From: an uncultured Gammaproteobacteria bacterium
GTDB lineage: Bacteria; Pseudomonadota; Gammaproteobacteria; GCA-001735895
NCBI GenBank assembly: GCA_945787265.1
Contig: CALZHS010000002.1
Coordinates: 1-22,740, forward strand
Reading direction: 5' to 3'
DNA: 22,740 nucleotides
Shown here: positions 15,515 through 22,740 of the stretch, piece after piece
Layout: every line of letters starts with the position of its first letter
How positions within the stretch are numbered: position 1 is the first letter of the stretch
Program-made: the position numbers and the translations under genes
The notes under the pieces: generated by a model
Databases searched by the model: none
Seen by the model: only the letters and a program-made list of their open reading frames with translations
What the model was told of the DNA's origin: nothing

Positions 15515-16240
15515 ATGGCGACCCCAAAACAGCAACTGGCTGACGCGCTGCAGGCGTCGTTTGCCGACAGACTCGACTCGGTGACCGTTGCTCACAACGA
15601 GGTCACTATCGAGGTTGCTGTCGACAACCTCGTCGCTGTCGTCACCGAATTGCGTGACGATCCCCAGTTTCGATTTCAGCAGTTAGTCGATGTCTGCGGT
15701 GTCGATTACTCGCAGTTTGGTCGCGATGAATGGTTAACCGAGGATGCCAGTCGCTCGGGATTCAGTCGCGGTGTCGCAGAGGCGAGTTCCGGACGCCTGC
15801 AGTTCGGCGACGAACTTGAGTCACTGACGCCGCAGGGCAGACGCTTCGCCGCAGTCTATCACTTGCTTTCCTACGCTCATAACCGGCGCCTGCGGGTGCG
15901 TGTTTTCGCCCCCGACGACGACTTCCCGGTAGTGCCGACCGTGACCGAAATCTGGGCCTCGGCCGACTGGTACGAGCGTGAGGCCTTCGATTTATTCGGA
16001 ATTCTGTTCAGTGGCCACCCTGATTTACGTCGCATCCTCACCGACTACGGTTTTGTGGGCCACCCGTTTCGCAAGGATTTTCCAATGGTCGGGCACGTCG
16101 AAATGCGTTACGACCCGGAACGTGAACGCGTCGTCTATGAGCCGGTAACCATCGAGCCACGGGTGCTGGTGCCGCGCGTCAAACGCGAGGATCATCGCTA
16201 CTTCATCGACCAGCCGGAAGAGGCGCAGGACGATGCCTGA
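15515..16240 (+). CDS. nuoC: NADH-quinone oxidoreductase subunit C
   Basis: NuoC is the 30-kDa peripheral-arm subunit that packs against NuoD. The 241-residue protein has the signature WYEREAFDLFGILFSGHPDL and then RRILTDYGFVGHPFRKDFP. A middle segment (GFSRGVAEASSGRLQFGDE) matches the longer NuoC form found in many Proteobacteria. There is no clear ribosome-binding site; the start follows the nuoB stop by one base, suggesting reinitiation. Its end overlaps the nuoD ATG by 8 bases. It is not fused to nuoD, unlike E. coli nuoCD. Confidence 0.96.
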   Translation: MATPKQQLADALQASFADRLDSVTVAHNEVTIEVAVDNLVAVVTELRDDPQFRFQQLVDVCGVDYSQFGRDEWLTEDASRSGFSRGVAEASSGRLQFGDELESLTPQGRRFAAVYHLLSYAHNRRLRVRVFAPDDDFPVVPTVTEIWASADWYEREAFDLFGILFSGHPDLRRILTDYGFVGHPFRKDFPMVGHVEMRYDPERERVVYEPVTIEPRVLVPRVKREDHRYFIDQPEEAQDDA

Positions 16241-17936
16241 AATCAAGAACTACACGCTCAATTTCGGTCCCCAGCATCCCGCGGCCCACGGGGTATTGCG
16301 GCTGGTGCTGGAAATGGATGGTGAAGTCATCGAGCGTGCCGATCCGCACATCGGGTTGTTACATCGCGCTACCGAAAAACTGGCCGAAACCAAGCCTTAT
16401 AACCAGACCATTGGCTACATGGACCGTCTTGATTACGTTTCCATGATGTGCAACGAGCATGGATACGTGCTCGCGATAGAGAAGTTACTCGGCATCGAGA
16501 TACCGGAGCGCGCTCGCTACATCCGGGTCATGTTTGACGAGATCACGCGTATTTTGAATCACCTCATGTGGATCGGTACGCATGCGCTCGATGTCGGTGC
16601 GATGACCATGTTCCTGTACGCATTTCGCGAGCGCGAAGACCTGATGGACATGTACGAGGCGGTGTCGGGGGCGCGCATGCACGCGACCTATTATCGACCC
16701 GGTGGTGTTGCCCGCGATCTGCCCGACGCGATGCCGCAATACCTTGAAAGCCGCTGGCGCAGCAGTAAGGAAGCCGGCCGCCTGAATGAAAATCGGCAGG
16801 GTAGCCTGCTCGATTTTGCCGAGGATTTCGCGAGCCGGTTTCCAGGCTACGTCGACGAATACGAAACCCTGCTGACGGATAACAGGATCTGGAAACAACG
16901 TACCGTGGGCATTGGTGTCGTCAGTGAAGAACGTGCCTACCAGCTCGGGTTTACCGGGCCGATGCTGCGCGGCTCGGGGGTCGAGTGGGATCTGCGCAAG
17001 AAACAGCCTTACGAAGTTTACGATCGCATGAAATTCAGTATCCCGGTCGGCACCAACGGCGATTGCTACGATCGTTACCTGGTGCGCGTCGAGGAGATGC
17101 GCCAGTCAAACAGCATTATCAAGCAGTGCATCGAGTGGCTGCGGGCCAATCCGGGGAGCGTATTGACCGACAATCACAAGGTAGCGCCGCCGCGTCGTGA
17201 ACAACTGAAGGCCGACATGGAAGGCCTGATTCACCACTTCAAGCTTTTTACCGAGGGCTATACGCTGCCCGAGGGCGAGGTTTACACCGCCATCGAACAC
17301 CCCAAGGGTGAATTTGGCGTTTACCTGGTTTCGGACGGGACCAACAAGCCCTATCGCCTCAAGATCCGTGCGCCCGGCTTCGCCCATCTCTCCAGCATGA
17401 ACGAAATGGCGCAGGGACACATGCTGGCCGACGCCATTGAAACCATTTCGAAAATCGACCTGTTGAATGACCACACGCGCGCCGAGATCGATCACTGGGT
17501 GACGCGGTTCCCTCCCGAACACAAACGCTCGGCCGTGTTACAGGCCCTCGTCGCCGCGCAGCACCAGAATCAGGGCTACCTGACGACCGACCTGATGGAT
17601 GCGGTGGCGGAGTACCTCGAGCAGCCACCGATTCACGTCTACGAAGTGGCCTCGTTTTACTCGATGTTCGAGACCAGGCCGGTGGCGCGTCACAACGTTG
17701 CGATCTGCACCAATATTTCCTGCATGTTAATGGGCTCGGACAGCATTGTTGAGCATGTCGAAAACAAGCTTGGCATCAAGATCGGCGAGAGCACCGAGGA
17801 CGGACGCATCTACCTGAAGTGCGAGGAAGAGTGCCTGGCTGCCTGTTCGGGTGGCCCGATGATGCAGGTTGACCACGTTTATCACGTCGACCTGACCCCG
17901 GAAAAGGTCGATGAAATCCTGGATGCACTGGAGTAA
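16233..17936 (+). CDS. nuoD: NuoD-NuoE fusion (complex I subunits D and E in one frame)
   Basis: This 567-residue protein has two parts. Residues 1 to about 405 are NuoD, the 49-kDa quinone-site subunit (FGPQHPAAHGVLRLVLEMDG, HIGLLHRATEKLAE, QRTVGIGVVS, RAPGFAHLSSMNEMAQGHM). The Met of GHM is residue 397, the same as in ordinary 417-residue NuoD. About eight residues later the NuoD sequence stops. The expected C-terminal stretch (IIGTQDIVFGEIDR in homologues) is missing, and the chain passes straight into NuoE (about 406-567, normally about 160 residues). NuoE is the 24-kDa subunit with a [2Fe-2S] cluster; ligands C492, C497, C534 and C538 have the usual spacing. No stop, linker, ribosome-binding site or ATG lies between the parts. 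In assembled complex I, NuoD sits near the membrane and NuoE at the NADH tip, so a direct fusion is structurally puzzling. It may be an in-frame deletion or an assembly error. Confidence 0.93.
   Translation: MPEIKNYTLNFGPQHPAAHGVLRLVLEMDGEVIERADPHIGLLHRATEKLAETKPYNQTIGYMDRLDYVSMMCNEHGYVLAIEKLLGIEIPERARYIRVMFDEITRILNHLMWIGTHALDVGAMTMFLYAFREREDLMDMYEAVSGARMHATYYRPGGVARDLPDAMPQYLESRWRSSKEAGRLNENRQGSLLDFAEDFASRFPGYVDEYETLLTDNRIWKQRTVGIGVVSEERAYQLGFTGPMLRGSGVEWDLRKKQPYEVYDRMKFSIPVGTNGDCYDRYLVRVEEMRQSNSIIKQCIEWLRANPGSVLTDNHKVAPPRREQLKADMEGLIHHFKLFTEGYTLPEGEVYTAIEHPKGEFGVYLVSDGTNKPYRLKIRAPGFAHLSSMNEMAQGHMLADAIETISKIDLLNDHTRAEIDHWVTRFPPEHKRSAVLQALVAAQHQNQGYLTTDLMDAVAEYLEQPPIHVYEVASFYSMFETRPVARHNVAICTNISCMLMGSDSIVEHVENKLGIKIGESTEDGRIYLKCEEECLAACSGGPMMQVDHVYHVDLTPEKVDEILDALE
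17436..17453 (+). other. Junction between NuoD and NuoE sequences
   Basis: The codons here read Ile-Glu-Thr-Ile-Ser-Lys (residues 402-407). Family likeness to NuoD fades after LADAIETI, and NuoE likeness begins with SKIDLLNDHTRAEIDHWV. A deletion of the NuoD 3' end, its stop, any spacer and the NuoE start codon would give exactly this joint. ATT at 17445-17447 stands just where a NuoE start might have been. Confidence 0.6.
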
Positions 17937-17938
17937 AA

Positions 17939-19219
17939 ATGGCTAACGAAGTCTGTTACGCAACCCTTCAATACGACCAGCCATGGTCGATGGAAACCTA
18001 TTTGCAAGTAGGGGGTTACGAGGCGCTTAGAAAAATCCTGGTCGATGGTATGTCAGCCGAAGACGTAATCGAGGAAGTTAAGGCGTCGGGCCTGCGCGGT
18101 CGCGGCGGCGCCGGTTTTCCGACCGGGTTGAAGTGGAGTTTCATGCCGCGCAACGCGCCCGGACAGAAATACGTCGTCTGCAACTCCGATGAATCGGAAC
18201 CGGGCACCTGCAAGGATCGCGATATCCTGCGCTTTAATCCCCATGCGCTGGTCGAAGGCATGGCAATCTGCGGCTACGCGATCGGTGCCACGGTCGGATA
18301 CAACTACATGCGTGGCGAATTTATGGATGAACCCGCGCAACGATTTGAAACCGCGGTCAGGGAAGCCTACGAGGCGGGTTACCTGGGCAAGAATATCCTC
18401 GGCAGCGGCATCGATTTCGATCTTTACCCAGCGCTGGGTGCGGGTGCCTATATCTGTGGCGAGGAAACCGCGCTGCTGGAATCACTCGAGGGTAAGAAAG
18501 GCCAGCCGCGTTACAAGCCACCGTTTCCAGCCAACTACGGCCTCTACGGCAAACCCACGACGATCAATAACACCGAGTCGTTGGCCTCGGCGCCGTCGAT
18601 CATTCGTAACGGCGCACAATGGTTTGCCGATCTCGGCATTCCCAACAACGGCGGGGTCAAATGCTTCTCGATGTCCGGGCATTTGAATAAACCGGGCAAC
18701 TTTGAAATTTCGATGGGTACCCCGTTTAAGGACCTGCTGGAAATGGCGGGCGGCGTGCGCAATGGACACAAGCTGAAAGCGGTGATCCCGGGCGGCTCCT
18801 CGGTACCGGTGTTGCCGGGCGACGTCATGATGGAGTGCACCATGGACTACGATTCGATCGCCAAGGCGGGTTCGATGCTGGGCTCGGGCGCAGTCATCGT
18901 CATGGATGAGTCGACCGATATGGTGGTCGCGCTGAAGCGTATTTCGCGCTTTTATTTTTCAGAATCCTGCGGTCAGTGCACCCCGTGCCGGGAAGGCACC
19001 GGATGGCTTTATCGCATGCTGACGCGAATCGTCGATGGCAAGGGTCGCCCCGAGGATATCGAGCAGCTGGAAGAGGTTTCACACAAGATCGAGGGGCGTA
19101 CGATCTGTGCGCTCGGCGATGCCGCGGCAATGCCGGTGTGGAGTTTCATCAAGCATTTCCGTCATGAATTCGAATACTACGTCGAGCACAAGCGCTCGAT
19201 TATCGATAACGCAGCCTGA
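17939..19219 (+). CDS. nuoF: NADH-quinone oxidoreductase subunit F (NADH/FMN site)
   Basis: NuoF binds NADH, FMN and the N3 [4Fe-4S] cluster at the tip of the peripheral arm. The 426-residue protein has the glycine-rich GLRGRGGAGFPTGLKWSF, the FMN-site NSDESEPGT, GAGAYICGEETALLESLEG, and the cluster motif ESCGQCTPCREG with C344, C347 and C350. The fourth ligand is C390 (RTICALGDAAAMP). Length and motifs are normal. GGAG embedded in the end of the preceding gene lies a few bases before ATG 17939, so nuoE and nuoF are tightly coupled. Confidence 0.98.
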   Translation: MANEVCYATLQYDQPWSMETYLQVGGYEALRKILVDGMSAEDVIEEVKASGLRGRGGAGFPTGLKWSFMPRNAPGQKYVVCNSDESEPGTCKDRDILRFNPHALVEGMAICGYAIGATVGYNYMRGEFMDEPAQRFETAVREAYEAGYLGKNILGSGIDFDLYPALGAGAYICGEETALLESLEGKKGQPRYKPPFPANYGLYGKPTTINNTESLASAPSIIRNGAQWFADLGIPNNGGVKCFSMSGHLNKPGNFEISMGTPFKDLLEMAGGVRNGHKLKAVIPGGSSVPVLPGDVMMECTMDYDSIAKAGSMLGSGAVIVMDESTDMVVALKRISRFYFSESCGQCTPCREGTGWLYRMLTRIVDGKGRPEDIEQLEEVSHKIEGRTICALGDAAAMPVWSFIKHFRHEFEYYVEHKRSIIDNAA

Positions 19220-19234
19220 TCCGGATGATTAGCA

Positions 19235-21601
19235 ATGAGCGATAGCATTACCGTCACGATAAACGGCCGGCAGATAGAAACACAGGCGGGACGCCTGCTG
19301 ATCGACGTCGCCGATGAAAACGATATCGTGATTCCGCGCTTTTGTTATCACAAGCATTTATCGGTAGCCGCCAATTGCCGCATGTGCCTGGTGGAAATAG
19401 AGCGTGCGCCGAAGCCGATGCCGGCCTGCGCCACGCAGTGCATGGATGGCATGGTCGTGGAAACGAGGTCCCAAAAAGCCCTGGCGGCACAAAAGTCGAC
19501 GATGGAATTTCTGCTGATCAATCATCCACTCGATTGCCCGATTTGTGATCAGGGTGGCGAATGCGAATTGCAGGATGTCGCGATGGGATTCGGTGAGGGG
19601 GTATCCAAGTACACCGAGCAGAAACGCGTCGTCATGGACAAGAATATCGGGCCCCTGATAGCAACCGATTTTACGCGCTGCATTCACTGCACCCGTTGCG
19701 TGCGCTTCGGCGATGAAATTGCCGGCATGCCGGAACTGGGTGCGACCGGGCGCGGTGAACACATGGAGATTGGCACCTATATCGAGAAATCAATCGTTTC
19801 TGAACTGTCCGGCAACGTGATCGATGTTTGCCCGGTGGGTGCGTTGACCGCAAAACCATCGCGCTATACCGCGCGGCCCTGGGAGCTGACCCAGCACGCG
19901 TCAGTGTCAGCACACGATTGCGTCGGCACCAATACCTACGTACATACCCGCGGTGCCGAAGTGATCCGGGTGGTGCCGCGCGAGAATGAATCGATCAATC
20001 AATCCTGGATTTCGGATCGGGACCGCTTCAGCTATACCGCGGTCAAGTCGGAACAACGTATTACCCAACCGATGCTGCGTGACGAGGGGGAGCTGAGGCC
20101 CGTCGACTGGGAATCCGCGCTCAATGCGGCCGCGGAAATGCTCGCCGGAGCCGGCAGCAGTATCGCCACGCTGGTGAGTCCGCAGGCGACGCTGGAGGAG
20201 CATTACCTGGCGCAAAAACTGACGCGTGGTCTCGGATCGAATAATATCGATCATCGACTCACGCAGGTCGATTTCTCGAGCCAGGATCGTGTACCGGTGA
20301 TGCCGTGGCTGGGACGCTCGCTGGAATCGGTCGAAACACTGGACGCGGCATTGATCGTGGCCGGCAACCTGCGCTACGAGCAGCCACTGCTGTCGCACCG
20401 ACTGCGCAAGGCGGTGCTGAATAATAACGCCAGGGTGTCGTCGATCGGGCACATCGGCGATCAGTACAACTTTGCATTGCACTCCGAACTGGTCGGATCG
20501 GCTGCAGGACTGGTCCATGACCTCGCCGCGGTTGCGCTCGCGCTCGCCGCAATCAGCGGCCGGCCACTGCCGGATCACCTTGCGACAATCGTGCACGGTT
20601 GCGAGATCTCTGCGCAGCACGAGGCGATCGCCCGCTCGCTTGCAGAAGCCGGAAATGCGGCGGTAATCGTCGGTATCCAGGCAATATCGAATCCTTATCT
20701 TTCGTTGTTGCAGGAAATCTGTGAAGCAATCACCAGCCTCAGCGATGCGACTCTGGGTTACCTGTCAATTTCGGCCAACAGCGCGGGTGCCTGCCTCGCC
20801 GGGGCTACCCCGCATCGGGTAGCGGCTGGAATCGCCGCGGAGCACAGCGGTGAACACGCCGCTGATATCCTGGCCGCGAAGCATAAGGTCCTGATGACAC
20901 TCGGGATTAATCCGCCTCTCGATACCCACTCGGTGGCGGCGCTTTCCGATAATAATGAAAGCATCATTGCAATCAGCAGTTTTGATAACGATTTTATCCA
21001 GCACCAGGCCGACCTGGTGCTGCCGTTGGCAACCACGATTGAAACCTCGGGCAGTTTCGTCAATGTCGAAGGCCTTTGGCAGAGTTTTAACGGTTGCGCG
21101 CGGGCCAGGGGTGAAAGTCGCCAGGGCTGGAAAATCCTGGCGGCACTGGGGCAGGTGCTTAAGCCTGGAGAATTCGATTACGCGGACTCGGTCGCGGTCA
21201 AGGATGAACTGCGGGCATTGTGCAGTGATGTCGCGTTGAGCAATATCTGCGGTATTGAATCGGGCCTCAAGGAACTGCCGCAAGACAAGGGTGCTATCCA
21301 GAAAATCGGTATGACCCCGATTTACGCCAGCGATGAACTGACGCGGCAGTCGCAAGCCCTGCAGGTGACGCCGTTGATGAAGATGCAGTGCGCGGTGATC
21401 ATGAATCGGCAGCAGGCGCAGGAGATCAAGCTGGCTGACAGCAACGAAGTCCAGGTCAAGCAGGGTAAGGGCACGGCGGTGTTGCCGTTGCGTATCGACG
21501 AGGGCATACCGGACGGCTGCGTCTATGTCCCGAGCGGGATCGACGCGGTCAAGCATCTCTCCGGTGCCTACGGCAAGATATCCCTGGAAAAGGTTTCGTG
21601 A
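19235..21601 (+). CDS. nuoG: NADH-quinone oxidoreductase subunit G
   Basis: NuoG carries three Fe-S clusters that pass electrons from NuoF toward NuoB. The 788-residue protein has, in order, the [2Fe-2S] N1b ligands C37, C48, C51, C65; the N5 ligands H97, C101, C104, C110 (HPLDCPICDQGGEC); and the N4 ligands C149, C152, C155, C199. A degenerate molybdopterin-oxidoreductase-like domain follows. The extra N7 cluster of E. coli NuoG appears absent: the region reads DCVGTNTYVHTRGAEVIRVV and later INQSWISDRDRFSY, as in mitochondrial-type proteins. A weak GGAT element precedes ATG 19235. The stop overlaps the nuoH ATG by one base. Confidence 0.96.
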   Translation: MSDSITVTINGRQIETQAGRLLIDVADENDIVIPRFCYHKHLSVAANCRMCLVEIERAPKPMPACATQCMDGMVVETRSQKALAAQKSTMEFLLINHPLDCPICDQGGECELQDVAMGFGEGVSKYTEQKRVVMDKNIGPLIATDFTRCIHCTRCVRFGDEIAGMPELGATGRGEHMEIGTYIEKSIVSELSGNVIDVCPVGALTAKPSRYTARPWELTQHASVSAHDCVGTNTYVHTRGAEVIRVVPRENESINQSWISDRDRFSYTAVKSEQRITQPMLRDEGELRPVDWESALNAAAEMLAGAGSSIATLVSPQATLEEHYLAQKLTRGLGSNNIDHRLTQVDFSSQDRVPVMPWLGRSLESVETLDAALIVAGNLRYEQPLLSHRLRKAVLNNNARVSSIGHIGDQYNFALHSELVGSAAGLVHDLAAVALALAAISGRPLPDHLATIVHGCEISAQHEAIARSLAEAGNAAVIVGIQAISNPYLSLLQEICEAITSLSDATLGYLSISANSAGACLAGATPHRVAAGIAAEHSGEHAADILAAKHKVLMTLGINPPLDTHSVAALSDNNESIIAISSFDNDFIQHQADLVLPLATTIETSGSFVNVEGLWQSFNGCARARGESRQGWKILAALGQVLKPGEFDYADSVAVKDELRALCSDVALSNICGIESGLKELPQDKGAIQKIGMTPIYASDELTRQSQALQVTPLMKMQCAVIMNRQQAQEIKLADSNEVQVKQGKGTAVLPLRIDEGIPDGCVYVPSGIDAVKHLSGAYGKISLEKVS

Positions 21602-22632
21602 TGGATTTCCTGATATCGATCTGGGAATGGTTACACGAGTACGTGCAGTACACCATTTACAGTGGCGTCAAGGCATTAGCGATCCTGCTGCCTTTGTTCA
21701 TCGTGGTGGCTTATTACACGCTTGCCGAACGCAAGGTCATCGGCTACATGCAGATTCGCAAGGGACCCAACCGCGTCGGCCCGAAGGGTCTGTTCCAGCC
21801 GTTCGCGGACATGTTCAAGCTGATGTTCAAGGAAATCATCATCCCGACCAATTCCAATCGCTACCTGTTCATTATTGCACCGGTGATTACGTTTGCCCCG
21901 GCGATGGCGGCCTGGGCCGTTATCCCGTTTAACGACACGCTGGTGTTCAGCGACATCAATGCCGGCCTGCTGTATATCCTCGCCATGACCTCGGTTGGCG
22001 TTTACGGCGTTATCATTGCCGGCTGGGCGTCGAACTCCAAGTATGCCTTGCTGGGTGCGATGCGCTCGGCGGCGCAGATCGTGGCCTACGAAATCGCGAT
22101 GGGTTTCGCGCTGGTCGGGGTGCTGATGGTGGGCGGAAGCCTTAACCTCGGCGACATCGTCAACAAGCAGGCGGGCGGTATCGGTCACTGGTTCTTTATT
22201 CCGCTGCTGCCATTATTCTTCGTCTACCTGATTTCGGGCGTTGCCGAGACCAATCGCGCGCCCTTCGACGTGGCCGAGGGCGAATCCGAAATTGTTGCCG
22301 GATTCCACGTCGAGTACTCGGGTATGACCTTCGCGGTCTTTTTCCTTGCCGAATACGCGAACATGATTCTGATCGCGATGTTGTGTGCGCTGCTGTTTTT
22401 CGGTGGCTGGTTGAGTCCCGTCCCGACACTGGCCGGTGATGGCATCGGCTGGCTGTTTGGCAAGACCGCCGTGTTCATGCTGCTATTCCTGTGGTTCCGG
22501 GCGACTTTCCCGCGCTACCGTTACGATCAGATCATGCGCCTCGGCTGGAAAGTGCTGCTGCCGGTGACGATTTTCTGGCTCGCGGTCGAGGGCGTTGCGG
22601 AATATTTCAAAATCGGTCCATGGTTTGATTAA
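21601..22632 (+). CDS. nuoH: NADH-quinone oxidoreductase subunit H
   Basis: NuoH (ND1) is the membrane subunit that forms much of the quinone tunnel. It has 343 residues and about eight membrane segments. Conserved loops include YYTLAERKVIGYMQIRKGPN followed by RVGPKGLFQPFADMFKL, GWASNSKYALLGAMRSAAQ, and ETNRAPFDVAEGESEIVAGF. I chose ATG 21601 because AAAAGG lies 7 bases upstream and the family starts with a short sequence like MDFL; a GTG at 21598 would add one residue. nuoI starts four bases after the stop. Confidence 0.97.
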   Translation: MDFLISIWEWLHEYVQYTIYSGVKALAILLPLFIVVAYYTLAERKVIGYMQIRKGPNRVGPKGLFQPFADMFKLMFKEIIIPTNSNRYLFIIAPVITFAPAMAAWAVIPFNDTLVFSDINAGLLYILAMTSVGVYGVIIAGWASNSKYALLGAMRSAAQIVAYEIAMGFALVGVLMVGGSLNLGDIVNKQAGGIGHWFFIPLLPLFFVYLISGVAETNRAPFDVAEGESEIVAGFHVEYSGMTFAVFFLAEYANMILIAMLCALLFFGGWLSPVPTLAGDGIGWLFGKTAVFMLLFLWFRATFPRYRYDQIMRLGWKVLLPVTIFWLAVEGVAEYFKIGPWFD

Positions 22633-22636
22633 GCCT

Positions 22637-22740
22637 ATGTGTGCGAAAATAAACTATTACCTGAAAAGTTTTCTGTTCCTTGAATTACTCAAGGGCATGA
22701 GCGTCACCGGACGTTATTTTTTCCGCAAAAAATTTACCGT
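22637..22740 (+). CDS. nuoI: NADH-quinone oxidoreductase subunit I, N-terminal fragment (cut by right edge)
   Basis: ATG 22637 opens 34 full codons that run off the window. The peptide begins MCAKINYYLKSFLFLELLKG and continues with MSVTGRYFFRKKFT. This matches the amphipathic N-terminal helix of NuoI, which anchors this 8Fe ferredoxin-like subunit to the membrane arm. The cluster-binding CxxCxxCxxxCP motifs would lie beyond the edge and cannot be checked. Position after nuoH is the standard operon order. Confidence 0.88.
   Translation, partial: MCAKINYYLKSFLFLELLKGMSVTGRYFFRKKFT

Overview
The window is a chromosomal housekeeping segment of a gammaproteobacterium with moderately GC-rich DNA. 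The main evidence is gene order. The run carA-carB-greA-yhbY(reverse)-rlmE-ftsH-folP-glmM-tpiA-secG-tRNA-Leu is a classic gammaproteobacterial arrangement. As in several lineages of the class, it is followed directly by a nuo (complex I) operon with separate nuoC and nuoD genes. I cannot name a genus. No mobile element, phage gene or CRISPR array was seen.

Left part (1-2.9 kb): the start of an exported protein runs off the left edge on the minus strand. It is separated by about 310 bp containing inverted repeats from a membrane-anchored Ser/Thr protein kinase. A convergent EamA/DMT-type transporter follows. Middle part (2.9-14.6 kb): carAB, for carbamoyl phosphate, has an apparent attenuator and leader ORF. 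Next come greA, the convergent yhbY, and rlmE-ftsH-folP-glmM-tpiA-secG, ending with tRNA-Leu(GAG) and a strong intrinsic terminator. Right part (14.6 kb to the end): a good sigma70-type promoter drives nuoA-B-C-D/E-F-G-H-I, with tight spacing or overlaps. nuoI is cut by the right edge.

Two highly conserved genes are abnormal. carB carries one in-frame TAA exactly where family alignment expects a Glu codon. It is split into 392- and about 674-residue parts with no indel, and both parts otherwise look intact. nuoD and nuoE are joined in one continuous frame; the last dozen or so residues of NuoD, the NuoD stop, any spacer and the NuoE start are all missing. Each could be real (a split or fused enzyme) or a consensus/assembly error. 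They are the first things to verify.

Other points of interest are the carA leader (a hairpin plus U-tract inside a small ORF whose stop overlaps the carA GTG), a perfect 17-bp palindrome over the greA ribosome-binding site, and a kinase with a degenerate glycine loop, an HGD catalytic motif and what looks like a collapsed CHASE2-type sensor. I found no convincing wholly new multi-gene system; most of the window is core metabolism, protein quality control and respiration.
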